DNA of 64,000 nt from Rhodococcoides kyotonense (GTDB lineage Bacteria > Actinomycetota > Actinomycetes > Mycobacteriales > Mycobacteriaceae): the NCBI RefSeq assembly GCF_900188125.1, contig NZ_FZOW01000005.1, forward strand, positions 310,001-374,000, given 5' to 3'. The first letter of the stretch is position 1. Each line of letters opens with the position of its first letter. Positions 17,907 to 26,796 of this stretch are shown here, piece by piece. A model generated the notes under the pieces. It did not search any database. It had not been told where the DNA came from and saw nothing but the letters and a program-made list of their open reading frames with translations. Position numbers and translations under genes: made by a program.

Positions 17907-18950
17907 ATGTCGAGTACCGAGGACAGACGGTTCGAGGTGCTGCGCGCGATCGTCGCCGACTACGTCTCCACCCAGGAACCCGTCGGCTCGCGAGCCCTCG
18001 TCGAACGTCACAGTCTCGGTGTGTCGAGCGCGACCGTCCGAAACGACATGGCAGTTCTGGAAGCCGAGGGCTACATCGCGCAGCCGCACACCAGTTCGGG
18101 GCGAGTTCCGACGGACAAGGGCTACCGGCAGTTCGTCGACCGCATCGCCGATGTGAAGCCACTGTCTCCGTCCGAGCGGCGCGCGATTCTGGAATTTCTC
18201 GAGAACGGCGTCGACCTCGACGACGTGCTGCGGCGCGGTGTGAGGTTGCTCGCCCAGCTCACGCGGCAGGTCGCGGTCGTGCAGTATCCGACGCTGTCGG
18301 TGTCATCGGTGCGTCACCTCGAGGTCGTGGCGCTCACTCCTGCCCGTCTGCTGCTCGTGCTGATCACCGATTCCGGCCGAGTCGATCAGCGGATCGTCGA
18401 ACTCGGTGACGTGATCGACGACGAGAACCTCTCGCAGCTGCGCCGGCTTCTCGGTGGCGCGCTCGAAGGCAAGCGTCTGGCCGCCGCGTCGGCCGCCGTC
18501 GCGGAACTCGCCGAGAACTCGCCTCCTGCCTTGCGCGACGCGATGATTCGGTCGGCCACGGTGCTGATCGAATCGCTCGTCGAGCATCCCGAGGAGCGCC
18601 TGGTTCTCGGTGGCACGGCGAACCTGACGAGAAACGCAGCCGACTTCGCCGGTGACGCGGGATTCCCGGGCTCGCTGCGCGCGGTCCTCGAAGCGCTCGA
18701 AGAGCAGGTGGTCGTACTCAAACTCCTGGCTGTGACGCAGGACACTCGCACGGTGACAGTGCGCATCGGTGAAGAGACGCAGGTCGAGGAGATGCGCGGG
18801 ACCTCCGTGATTTCCACCGGATACGGTTCGGCTGGCATGGTGCTGGGGGGCATGGGCGTGCTGGGGCCGACTCGAATGGACTACCCAGGAACAATCGCAT
18901 CGGTCGCCGCCGTTGCGAGATACATCGGTGAGGTTCTGGCGGAACGCTGA
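17907..18950 (+). CDS. hrcA: Heat-inducible transcription repressor HrcA
   Basis: A 347-residue repressor with an N-terminal winged helix ([19 protein letters not shown] ... [30 protein letters not shown]) and the C-terminal GAF-like/dimerisation region ending [15 protein letters not shown]. HrcA binds CIRCE operators of groEL/hrcA-class chaperone genes. The ATG at 17907 has GGAGG ten bases upstream; the frame extends to 17847 without support. I see no CIRCE element (TTAGCACTC-N9-GAGTGCTAA) in the window, so its operators lie elsewhere or differ. It is followed by dnaJ, as in mycobacteria (Rv2374c-Rv2373c). Confidence 0.95.
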   Translation: MSSTEDRRFEVLRAIVADYVSTQEPVGSRALVERHSLGVSSATVRNDMAVLEAEGYIAQPHTSSGRVPTDKGYRQFVDRIADVKPLSPSERRAILEFLENGVDLDDVLRRGVRLLAQLTRQVAVVQYPTLSVSSVRHLEVVALTPARLLLVLITDSGRVDQRIVELGDVIDDENLSQLRRLLGGALEGKRLAAASAAVAELAENSPPALRDAMIRSATVLIESLVEHPEERLVLGGTANLTRNAADFAGDAGFPGSLRAVLEALEEQVVVLKLLAVTQDTRTVTVRIGEETQVEEMRGTSVISTGYGSAGMVLGGMGVLGPTRMDYPGTIASVAAVARYIGEVLAER

Positions 18951-18966
18951 GAGCCCACTCCGAAGC

Positions 18967-18997
18967 GTCGCCGGTCGCGGTTTTCGTGGCCGGTGAC
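18967..18997 (+). promoter_or_regulatory. Possible RNA hairpin between hrcA and dnaJ
   Basis: A 13-base stem (GTCGCCGGTCGCG against CGTGGCCGGTGAC) closes on a GTTTT loop when G-U pairs are allowed; three of the pairs are wobble. It would form only in the + strand RNA, 35 bases before the dnaJ start. It could be a weak attenuator or a processing site that sets the HrcA:DnaJ ratio. Evidence is symmetry only. Confidence 0.3.
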
Positions 18998-19032
18998 GAA
19001 CACTGTTATCGACGAGGACGAAAGAGACTTAC

Positions 19033-20187
19033 GTGGCACGGGACTATTACGGGACGCTCGGGGTCAGCCAGAAGGCGACCGATCAGGAGATCAAGCGCGC
19101 GTATCGGAAGCTCGCGCGCGAACTTCACCCCGACGTCAATCCTGACGAGGCTGCGCAGGCCCGCTTCAAGGAGATCTCGACGGCATACGAGGTGCTGTCC
19201 GATCCGGAGAAGCGTCGCGTCGTCGACCTCGGCGGCGATCCTCTGCAGCAAGGTGGCGGCGGAGGAGGCGGCTTCGGCAACGCAGGTTTCGGCGGGGGTC
19301 TGGGCGACGTCTTCGAAGCGTTCTTCGGCGGAGGCGGTGCAGGCGGGGGCCGTGGGCCCCGCGGGCGAGTCCAGCCCGGTGCCGACTCGCTGCTGCGCAC
19401 CAAGCTCACGCTCGACGAATGCGCGACGGGTGTCACCAAGCACATCACCGTCGAGACCGCGATCCTGTGCGACCTGTGTACGGGTTCCGGCACCAACGGT
19501 GACTCCAAGCCCGTGCGCTGCGAGACATGTGGGGGAGCTGGTGAAGTTCAGTCGGTGCAGCGGTCCTTCCTCGGCCAGGTCATGACGTCGCGGCCGTGCC
19601 CCACGTGTCGCGGTGCAGGCGAAACCATCCCGGATCCGTGCCGCAAGTGCGCGGGCGACGGTCGTGTGCGTTCGCGTCGTGAGATCTCGGTCAAGGTTCC
19701 CGTCGGCGTCAGCAACGGCATGCGCATCCGACTGGCCTCTCAAGGTGAGGTCGGCCCCGGTGGCGGCCCCGCAGGTGATCTGTACGTCGAAATCGTCGAG
19801 CAGCAGCACGAGGTCTTCGTCCGTGACGGCGACGACCTGCACTGCACCATCCGCGTCCCGATGGTCGACGCGGCACTCGGTACCAAGGTCTCCGTCGACG
19901 CCATCCTCGACGGCCCGACGGACATCACCGTCGACGCAGGCACACAACCGGGCTCCATCGCCGTTCTGCGTGGTCACGGAATGCCGAAACTGCGCTCCGG
20001 GGTTCGCGGCGATCTGCACGCGCACCTCGAGGTCGTCGTACCGTCGCGGCTCGACGGCAAGCAGACGCAACTGCTCGAAGACCTACGGGCCCTGCGCGAT
20101 CGCGACGCAGCCGAGGTCGTCACCACCGGATCGCAGCACAGCGGCGGATTGTTCTCCCGCCTGCGGGAAGCATTCAGCGGTCGCTGA
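19033..20187 (+). CDS. dnaJ: Molecular chaperone DnaJ (DnaJ2 type)
   Basis: A 384-residue type I J-protein: J domain at residues 1-70 with HPD at 32-34, a Gly/Phe-rich linker (residues about 75-110), four CxxCxGxG zinc repeats ([32 protein letters not shown]) and the C-terminal substrate-binding domains. It stimulates DnaK ATPase and hands over unfolded clients. GTG start. It follows hrcA and precedes rsmE by two bases, matching the mycobacterial hrcA-dnaJ2-rsmE unit. Confidence 0.95.
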   Translation: MARDYYGTLGVSQKATDQEIKRAYRKLARELHPDVNPDEAAQARFKEISTAYEVLSDPEKRRVVDLGGDPLQQGGGGGGGFGNAGFGGGLGDVFEAFFGGGGAGGGRGPRGRVQPGADSLLRTKLTLDECATGVTKHITVETAILCDLCTGSGTNGDSKPVRCETCGGAGEVQSVQRSFLGQVMTSRPCPTCRGAGETIPDPCRKCAGDGRVRSRREISVKVPVGVSNGMRIRLASQGEVGPGGGPAGDLYVEIVEQQHEVFVRDGDDLHCTIRVPMVDAALGTKVSVDAILDGPTDITVDAGTQPGSIAVLRGHGMPKLRSGVRGDLHAHLEVVVPSRLDGKQTQLLEDLRALRDRDAAEVVTTGSQHSGGLFSRLREAFSGR

Positions 20188-20189
20188 CG

Positions 20190-20966
20190 ATGGCGGCGAC
20201 GGTCTTCTATCTCGATCCGCTTCCCGACGTCGGCGGCACCGCGGTGCTCGACGGCAAGGAAGGCCGGCACGCCGCCACCGTGCGGCGGATCCGCGTCGGT
20301 GAGCGCATTCTGCTGTCCGACGGTCGTGGCGGTATCGCCGACACCGTCGTGACCTCGGCGATGCGCGATCGGCTCGAGATGGCTGTACACGCGCGGTCGG
20401 AGGTACCTCGTGCCACGCCGACAGTGGGTGTGGTGCAAGCCCTTCCGAAAGCCGAGCGCTCCGAGTTGGCCGTCGAATTGGCGACCGAAGCCGGTATCGA
20501 CAGCATCGTGCCGTGGCAGTCCTCTCGCTGCGTGGCGCGTTGGGAGGGTGCCAAGGCAGACAAGGGCGTCGCACGGTGGCAAGCTGTCGCGACTGCAGCC
20601 GCGAAGCAATCGCGTCGACCCTTCGTGCCCGAGGTCGCACCGCTCCACACCGGTGGGGAGGTTTTCGCCCTCGCCCGCGGTGTCGTCGAACGTGGGGGAA
20701 TCGTTGCGGTACTTCACGAAGCGGCGTCCGTGGCGTTCTCGTCGCTGACGTTCCGCGACGTTCCCGAGGTACTGCTCGTCGTCGGACCCGAAGGCGGTCT
20801 CACCGAGTCCGAAGTGACGTCGTTGACCGACGTCGGTGCGACGCCGGTCATGTTGGGGCCCACCGTGTTACGCACGTCGACCGCGGCGGCTGTTGCGCTC
20901 GGTGCGCTCGGGGTCTCGACGGATCGATGGGCGCAGGCCCCGCTCGATTTCGAGTCCACCACGTGA
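20190..20966 (+). CDS. rsmE: 16S rRNA m3U1498 methyltransferase RsmE
   Basis: A 258-residue SPOUT-class methyltransferase. It has the N-terminal PUA-like part (VLDGKEGRHAATVRRIRVGERILLSDGRGG) and the C-terminal knot with VVGPEGGLTESEV and LGPTVLRTSTAAAVALGAL, which binds S-adenosylmethionine. It methylates U1498 in the decoding centre of 16S rRNA. It is two bases after dnaJ and overlaps the next gene by four bases. Confidence 0.93.
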   Translation: MAATVFYLDPLPDVGGTAVLDGKEGRHAATVRRIRVGERILLSDGRGGIADTVVTSAMRDRLEMAVHARSEVPRATPTVGVVQALPKAERSELAVELATEAGIDSIVPWQSSRCVARWEGAKADKGVARWQAVATAAAKQSRRPFVPEVAPLHTGGEVFALARGVVERGGIVAVLHEAASVAFSSLTFRDVPEVLLVVGPEGGLTESEVTSLTDVGATPVMLGPTVLRTSTAAAVALGALGVSTDRWAQAPLDFESTT

Positions 20967-21721
20967 ATCGACAGACCATCTCCTACGGCGAGCATGCCGA
21001 GCAGTTCGGGCATCTGTATCTTCCGGAAAAGCCTGTGTCCGAACCGGTTCCGGTCGTCGTGGTGATCCACGGAGGATTCTGGCACGGCCGATACGCGTTG
21101 AATCTCGGCACGCAGTACGCGATCGAATTCGCCCGAGCCGGTTTCGCGGCCTGGAACATCGAGTACCGACGCGTCGGCGCGGGTGGGCTGTGGCCCGAGG
21201 TGCGACAGGACGTCGTCGACGCGCTCGAGGCCGTCGCCACCGTCGTGCAGCAGCGTTCGGCCCTTGCCTTGGACACCGACGACGTCCGAGTCCTCGGCCA
21301 CTCGGCAGGTGGTCATCTCGCAGGCTGGCTGGCAGGGTGCCGAGACCTCGCGGTGCGTCCGTCGCGCGTGGTCACCCAGGCGGGAGTGCTCGACCTCGTT
21401 GCCGGACCGGCCACAGGCGCCGTCAATCCTGCTGTTCGAGACCTGCTCGGGGTGAGCTTCGAGGACGATCCCGAGCTCTATCGCGCCGCGTCACCGCTGT
21501 ATCGCGTGCCGACGGGCGTTCCGGTGCACTGCATCCACGGTGCGCTGGACGTTCAGGTGCCCGTGGCCCTGAGCGAACGCTACGTTGCGGCGGCAGTCGA
21601 CGCAGGCGACGACGCGTCCCTGTCGGTCGTCGAGGGCGAGGATCATTTCGACTTTCTTCGGCCGGGGTCGGTGTGCTGGCAGCAGTCGATCGCGGCAACG
21701 ACGGCCCCACCAGCCGGTTAA
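20963..21721 (+). CDS. Alpha/beta hydrolase (esterase/kynurenine formamidase-like)
   Basis: A 252-residue alpha/beta hydrolase starting at a GTG that overlaps the rsmE stop (GTGA). It shows the oxyanion motif HGGFW, the nucleophile elbow GHSAGGH, and probable acid and base residues in GALDVQVP and EDHFDF. The HGGxW/GHSAGGH combination is shared by kynurenine formamidases and BD-FAE-type carboxylesterases. Substrate unknown; no tryptophan-catabolism genes are nearby, so a general esterase is as likely. Confidence 0.8.
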   Translation: MNRQTISYGEHAEQFGHLYLPEKPVSEPVPVVVVIHGGFWHGRYALNLGTQYAIEFARAGFAAWNIEYRRVGAGGLWPEVRQDVVDALEAVATVVQQRSALALDTDDVRVLGHSAGGHLAGWLAGCRDLAVRPSRVVTQAGVLDLVAGPATGAVNPAVRDLLGVSFEDDPELYRAASPLYRVPTGVPVHCIHGALDVQVPVALSERYVAAAVDAGDDASLSVVEGEDHFDFLRPGSVCWQQSIAATTAPPAG

Positions 21722-21805
21722 TTGGAATGCGAGCGTCGCTGCGCGCGTTAGACTCGGAGCAGTCGAAGCCGTCCGCGACACCCGAAAGCAGGCCATACAC
21801 ACCAC

Positions 21806-22855
21806 GTGAGTGAACACAGCGATCTTCCCGCCGAACGTCTGGTTCGGTCCAGCATGGAACTGGCGCCCGAGGCAGTACTTCCGCTTCTCGGCGCAGCGGA
21901 CGAGAACCTCAGGGCCCTCGAGCAGGTGTTGACCGCCGATGTCCACGTGCGAGGCAACTCGGTCACCCTCAGCGGCAAAGTCGCCGACGTCGCGTTGGCG
22001 GAACGTGTCATCACCGAGCTCGCTGCCGTCGCCAAGCGTGGGCAACCGATCGGCCCCGACGCTGTTCGGCGCACCGTCGGCATGCTCACCGAGGGAGTGA
22101 GCGAGTCGCCTGCCGAGGTCCTCAGCCTCGACATCCTGTCGCGACGCGGTAAGACCATCCGGCCCAAGACTCTCAACCAGAAGCGCTACGTCGACGCCAT
22201 CGACACCAACACGATCGTGTTCGGCGTCGGGCCTGCGGGTACCGGCAAGACGTACCTGGCGATGGCCAAGGCCGTGCAGGCTCTGCAGTCCAAGCAGGTC
22301 AGCCGGATCATTCTGACGCGGCCGGCCGTCGAGGCCGGTGAGCGTCTGGGATTCCTGCCCGGCACGCTGCACGACAAGATCGACCCGTACCTGAGGCCGC
22401 TGCACGACGCGTTGCACGACATGATGGACGTCGAGGCCATCCCGAAGTTGATGCAGGCCGGAGTCATCGAAGTCGCTCCACTCGCGTACATGCGCGGCCG
22501 CACGTTGAACGACGCGTTCATCATTCTCGACGAGGCGCAGAACACCACCGCTGAGCAGATGAAGATGTTCCTCACCCGACTCGGCTTCGGGTCGAAGATC
22601 GTCGTGACCGGTGACATCACCCAGGTGGATCTGCCCGGGGGCGCCCGGTCCGGTCTGCGTGCGGCGACGGAGATACTCGGCGACGTCGACGACATCCACT
22701 TCGCGCAGTTGACCAGCAGTGACGTCGTTCGGCATCGGCTGGTATCGGACATCGTCGACGCGTACGAGCGGTTCGAATCCTCCAGCAACAGCGATCTCGG
22801 CGTGGGCAATCGGGCGCAGCGCCGCTCCGGTGGTGCGCGGTCCGCCCGCCGATAG
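21806..22855 (+). CDS. PhoH-like ATPase
   Basis: A 349-residue protein with an N-terminal RNA-binding-like region and a PhoH ATPase domain: Walker A GPAGTGKTY at about 142-150, ILDEAQNTT (Walker B) and the PhoH signature LTRPAVEAGERLGFLPG. PhoH-like proteins next to ybeY are thought to act in RNA metabolism and ribosome quality control. GTG start. It is followed after 54 bases by ybeY, then the CBS-domain protein and era, an order conserved in many bacteria. Confidence 0.92.
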   Translation: MSEHSDLPAERLVRSSMELAPEAVLPLLGAADENLRALEQVLTADVHVRGNSVTLSGKVADVALAERVITELAAVAKRGQPIGPDAVRRTVGMLTEGVSESPAEVLSLDILSRRGKTIRPKTLNQKRYVDAIDTNTIVFGVGPAGTGKTYLAMAKAVQALQSKQVSRIILTRPAVEAGERLGFLPGTLHDKIDPYLRPLHDALHDMMDVEAIPKLMQAGVIEVAPLAYMRGRTLNDAFIILDEAQNTTAEQMKMFLTRLGFGSKIVVTGDITQVDLPGGARSGLRAATEILGDVDDIHFAQLTSSDVVRHRLVSDIVDAYERFESSSNSDLGVGNRAQRRSGGARSARR

Positions 22856-22909
22856 AGTCGTTCGAATCCTGTCGAGAGAGAAAATGCGAGAAAGAGTAGT
22901 GAGCAGTAG

Positions 22910-23452
22910 ATGAGCATCGAGGTGTCCAACGAGTCGGGGATGGACGTCTCCGAAGCGGAGCTGGTGAGCGTCGCCCGGTTCGCGATCGCGAGCATGGACG
23001 TTCACCCCGCGGCGGAGCTGTCGATGGTTCTCGTCGACTCGGCGACCATGGCCGATCTGCACATGCGGTGGATGGATCTTCCCGGCCCGACGGACGTCAT
23101 GTCCTTCCCGATGGACGAGCTCGAGCCGGGCGGGCGTCCCGACGCCCCGGAGCCGGGGCCGTCGATGCTCGGGGACATCGTGTTGTGCCCGTCGTTCGCG
23201 GCGGATCAGGCTGCGGCCGCCGGCCACCCACTCGAACACGAGCTGGCGTTGCTGACGGTTCACGGTGTTCTGCACCTGCTCGGGTACGACCACGCGGAGC
23301 CGGACGAGGAAAAAGAGATGTTCGGCCTGCAGAACCGGATTCTCGAGGAGTGGTACGAGGATCTGCGCCGCGCCGAGGAAGCCGAACTGCAAGCGGCACG
23401 CGATCGACGGCTTCTCGGTAAGACCGGCTTCGCCCGGGGCGACGGCCTGTGA
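22910..23452 (+). CDS. ybeY: Endoribonuclease/rRNA maturation factor YbeY
   Basis: A 180-residue zinc endoribonuclease with the family motif [11 protein letters not shown] (His118, His122, His128 as metal ligands) and [11 protein letters not shown]. YbeY takes part in 3' maturation of 16S rRNA and ribosome quality control with Era. The C-terminal extension beyond the metal motif (about 50 residues, rich in Glu, Arg and Ala) is longer than in E. coli but usual in actinobacteria. It overlaps the next gene by four bases. Confidence 0.94.
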   Translation: MSIEVSNESGMDVSEAELVSVARFAIASMDVHPAAELSMVLVDSATMADLHMRWMDLPGPTDVMSFPMDELEPGGRPDAPEPGPSMLGDIVLCPSFAADQAAAAGHPLEHELALLTVHGVLHLLGYDHAEPDEEKEMFGLQNRILEEWYEDLRRAEEAELQAARDRRLLGKTGFARGDGL

Positions 23453-24771
23453 GCAGTGCGCCGGTTCTCATCGTCGCTGCAGTGATTCTGGTTCCCGTCG
23501 CGGGACTGTTCGCTGCCGTCGACTCGGCGCTCAACACCGTCTCGCGCGCTCGCGTCGAGGACATGGCGAAGGACGAGCGTCCTGGCGCAGTCGGTCTACT
23601 GACGGTCGTCGCGGATCGCCCGCGTTACGTCAATCTGACTGTCCTGCTTCGTATTCTGTGCGAGATCGGCGCAACAGTCCTGCTCGCGGGCGGTCTGATC
23701 GACCTGTTGGACGAGAAACTGGCACTTGTCGTCACTGCCGTCGTCATGGTTCTGGTCAGTTACATCGCGGTGGGCGTCGGACCCAGGACTCTCGGTCGTC
23801 AGCACGCATATTCGATCGCGCTGTCCGCAGCGTTGCCGTTGCGCGGACTCGGGTGGATCCTCGGCCCGATCAGCCGACTGCTCATCCTCATCGGTAACGC
23901 CATCACACCAGGTCGCGGATTTCGCAACGGCCCCTTCGCATCCGAGATCGAATTGCGCGAACTCGTGGACATGGCTCGTGAGCGCGGTGTCGTCGCCGAC
24001 GGCGAGCGCAAGATGATCCAGTCGGTGTTCGAACTGGGGGATACGTCGGCACGCGAGGTCATGGTGCCTCGGCCCGAGATGGTCTGGATCGAATCCGACA
24101 AGTCGGCTGGCCAGGCGACGTCGCTCGCCGTGCGCAGTGGGCATTCCCGTATCCCGGTGATCGGCGAGAACGTCGATGACATCGTCGGTGTCGTATACCT
24201 GAAAGACCTTGTGCAGCAGACGTACTACTCGACCGACGGTGGCCGTGGCGTCAAGGTCGACCAGGTGATGCGGCCTGCGGTGTTCGTGCCGGATTCCAAG
24301 ACCCTCGACAGTCTGCTCGCCGAGATGCAGCGCACCCGAAACCACATGGCACTGCTCGTCGACGAGTACGGCGGCACTGCGGGTTTGGTGACCATCGAGG
24401 ACGTGCTCGAGGAGATCGTGGGTGAGATCGCCGACGAATACGACTCCGACGAGGTCGTGCCGATCGACGATCTCGGTGACGGAAAATTCCGAATCTCGGC
24501 CCGCGTTCCACTCGAGGACGTCGGCGAATTGTTCGGTGTGGATATCGAATCCGAGGACGTCGACACCGTCGGCGGACTCCTCGGGTACGAACTCGGCCGC
24601 GTACCGCTGCCCGGATCGCGCGTCGAATCGCACGGGTTGATCCTGATCGGCGAGGGCGGTGCGGATCCGAAGGGCCGCGTGCGTGTGACTACAGTTCTGA
24701 TCGAAAAAGTACAGTCCTCGGCGACGTCCGGGAACGACGACGACCACGAAACCGAGGATGCCGATGCCTGA
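23449..24771 (+). CDS. CNNM/HlyC-CorC family CBS-domain membrane protein
   Basis: A 440-residue protein with an N-terminal DUF21 membrane domain (about four hydrophobic segments, residues 1-150), a CBS pair around residues 195-330 ([62 protein letters not shown]) and a C-terminal CorC/HlyC domain. Relatives are linked to Mg2+/Co2+ export and resistance. GTG start overlapping the ybeY stop. Its tail overlaps the start of era by eight bases. Confidence 0.88.
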   Translation: MSSAPVLIVAAVILVPVAGLFAAVDSALNTVSRARVEDMAKDERPGAVGLLTVVADRPRYVNLTVLLRILCEIGATVLLAGGLIDLLDEKLALVVTAVVMVLVSYIAVGVGPRTLGRQHAYSIALSAALPLRGLGWILGPISRLLILIGNAITPGRGFRNGPFASEIELRELVDMARERGVVADGERKMIQSVFELGDTSAREVMVPRPEMVWIESDKSAGQATSLAVRSGHSRIPVIGENVDDIVGVVYLKDLVQQTYYSTDGGRGVKVDQVMRPAVFVPDSKTLDSLLAEMQRTRNHMALLVDEYGGTAGLVTIEDVLEEIVGEIADEYDSDEVVPIDDLGDGKFRISARVPLEDVGELFGVDIESEDVDTVGGLLGYELGRVPLPGSRVESHGLILIGEGGADPKGRVRVTTVLIEKVQSSATSGNDDDHETEDADA

Positions 24772-25678
24772 TTCGAGCGAGCAAGAATTCCGATCCGGAT
24801 TCGTCTGTTTCGTAGGCCGGCCGAACACGGGTAAGTCGACTCTGACCAACGCCCTGGTCGGCACCAAGATCGCGATCACGTCGTCGCGTCCTCAGACGAC
24901 GCGGCACACCATCCGCGGCATCGTCCACCGCGAGCACGCCCAGTTGATCCTGGTGGACACACCTGGCCTGCATCGGCCGAGAACCCTTCTGGGACAACGG
25001 CTGAACGACCTCGTTCAGGACACGTACTCCGAGGTCGACGTCATCGGACTGTGCATCCCGGCCGACGAGAAGATCGGACCGGGTGACCGGTGGATCCTCG
25101 AACAGGTGCGGCACATCGCCCCGAAGACCACGTTGATCGGAATCGTCACCAAGATCGACAAGGTCAAGAAGGAACGCGTCGTACAGCAGTTGATGGCGCT
25201 GTCCAAGCTCCTCGGCGAGGACAGTCACGTCATTCCCGTGTCCGCGGCGTCGGGGGAGCAGGTGGAGAAGCTCGTCGACCTCCTCGCATCCGAGCTGCCG
25301 CCGGGCCCGGCGTTCTACCCCGACGGTGAGTTGACCGACGAGCCCGAAGAAATCCTCATGGCCGAGCTGATTCGAGAGGCTGCACTCGAAGGTGTGCGCG
25401 ACGAGCTGCCGCACTCGCTGGCCGTCGTCATCGAAGAGGTGCAGCCCCGCGAGGGCCACGACAACATGCTCGACGTCCACGCAATTCTGTACGTCGAACG
25501 TTCCAGTCAGAAGGCCATCGTCATCGGCAAGGGCGGTTCGCGGCTCAAGGAAGTGGGCACCGCGTCGCGCCTGCAGATCGAAAAGCTACTCGGCACGAGG
25601 ATCTACCTCGACCTTCACGTCAAGATCGCCAAGGACTGGCAGACCGACCCGAAGCAGATGGGGAAGCTGGGGTTCTGA
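24764..25678 (+). CDS. era: GTPase Era
   Basis: A 304-residue Ras-like GTPase with P-loop GRPNTGKS (about residues 18-25), switch [21 protein letters not shown] and a C-terminal KH domain ([15 protein letters not shown]). Era binds the 3' end of 16S rRNA and is a checkpoint in 30S assembly. The ATG at 24764 has GAGG six bases upstream; an ATG at 24758 abuts that site and is less likely. It closes the phoH-ybeY-CBS-era unit. Downstream synteny with mycobacteria breaks here until recO. Confidence 0.94.
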   Translation: MPDSSEQEFRSGFVCFVGRPNTGKSTLTNALVGTKIAITSSRPQTTRHTIRGIVHREHAQLILVDTPGLHRPRTLLGQRLNDLVQDTYSEVDVIGLCIPADEKIGPGDRWILEQVRHIAPKTTLIGIVTKIDKVKKERVVQQLMALSKLLGEDSHVIPVSAASGEQVEKLVDLLASELPPGPAFYPDGELTDEPEEILMAELIREAALEGVRDELPHSLAVVIEEVQPREGHDNMLDVHAILYVERSSQKAIVIGKGGSRLKEVGTASRLQIEKLLGTRIYLDLHVKIAKDWQTDPKQMGKLGF

Positions 25679-25795
25679 GTTCGCCGCGCGGGGTGGGACG
25701 GATTCGGACGGTAGTTGAAACGGTTCGTTAACACCGACGAATTCGTTCTGCTGTTTACTCGGATCGATTGCCCGTCGATTCGAAGGACGCACACC

Positions 25796-26524
25796 ATGCC
25801 CGATCACGACATCGCGTCCATCGTTGCTGCCATGTCGTCGCCCGCTGCGCCGCAACGGATGCACGGTGCGATCGACTACCTTCGCTACGAAGGGCGTTGT
25901 GACAGCTTCCTTCTCGCGTTCAGAGACCAGGCGACGGGTCGGTTCGTCACTGTCGAGCAGCGTGGTTACGGTGACGACGTGGCGGAGTTCCTCACAGGCG
26001 ACATCGACAAGCTCCCCGAGTTTCAGAAGCAGTTCAGCCATCTCGACGAGGTGTTCGACTGGACCGAGGTCCCCGGTTTCGGTACGTCCGACACGGCAAT
26101 GACTGTGCTGCGACCTGGGGGATTCGCCAACGGTGTCCTCATGCTGCTGCACGACGACGCGGGGGCGATCATCGGAATGTGCCACGGCAACGTCGAGAAG
26201 GCGCAGTTCCCGACCCCCGCGAAGACCATCCTGGAACGAATGCGTCCTGCATTCACCACGTATGCGAGTGATCTCCGAGCCAAGTCGCGGTTTCGGCTCA
26301 CTGCGCGCGAGATCGAAATTCTGTCTCTTGTCCGGCAAGGAATGTCGAACGCCGAGATCGGGGAGTCGTTGGTGCTGTCCCCGAGGACGGTGACGACGCA
26401 CGTGGAGAAGATTCTGCGCAAGCTCGGGGTGCCCAACCGAGTGATGGCCGCCGTGTACGCAACCGAACTCGGCCTGGGTGACGACCGGCGTACCGTCGAC
26501 TCGATGGCTCTCGCTGCGTCGTAG
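25796..26524 (+). CDS. LuxR-family transcriptional regulator
   Basis: A 242-residue protein with a C-terminal LuxR/NarL-type helix-turn-helix (LTAREIEILSLVRQGMSNAEIGESLVLSPRTVTTHVEKILRKLGV) and an N-terminal 170-residue sensory-like domain without a receiver phospho-acceptor pattern. The ATG at 25796 has GAAGGA eight bases upstream; the frame opens at 25715 without support. It lies immediately before, and in the same direction as, the importer-amidase-urease operon, so it is the obvious candidate regulator for it. The ligand is unknown. Confidence 0.85.
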   Translation: MPDHDIASIVAAMSSPAAPQRMHGAIDYLRYEGRCDSFLLAFRDQATGRFVTVEQRGYGDDVAEFLTGDIDKLPEFQKQFSHLDEVFDWTEVPGFGTSDTAMTVLRPGGFANGVLMLLHDDAGAIIGMCHGNVEKAQFPTPAKTILERMRPAFTTYASDLRAKSRFRLTAREIEILSLVRQGMSNAEIGESLVLSPRTVTTHVEKILRKLGVPNRVMAAVYATELGLGDDRRTVDSMALAAS

Positions 26525-26796
26525 GTGTTTTCCGCACACGTTCAGAACACGTTCGTCACGTTGTCGAAACATGGGGTTCTGCCGTGCCCGAAACGGCGAG
26601 TTGTATTGTGATTCAGAGCATTACGGCTGCGGAATAGATACGTATTTCGACGTATTCTCTCCCAGCGTTTGCTTCTCTACGGTTGTGAACATCCCGCTCG
26701 GTTCGACGGTGCACCGTTCGGCTCAACGGAGGCGATTCGCTCTCCTTCACACCCGTAGATCGAAGGAATCACTTCTATGAACAACGCTCCTCACGG
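26525..26796 (+). promoter_or_regulatory. Regulatory region with repeated CACGTT half-sites upstream of the importer operon
   Basis: Between the LuxR gene and the importer there are three CACGTT sequences in direct orientation at 26537, 26548 and 26557; the first two extend to ACACGTTC and are 11 bases apart, about one helical turn. Further on, 26631-26656 is A+T-richer with an imperfect symmetry around ATACGTAT. These are plausible binding sites for the adjacent LuxR protein and a promoter. No gene is seen here apart from a short frame at 26777 described with the next gene. Confidence 0.4.

Noticed and set aside
17790-19032. CIRCE operator near hrcA or dnaJ
   Set aside because: No TTAGCACTC/GAGTGCTAA pair could be found; the only symmetry is an unrelated hairpin at 18967-18997.
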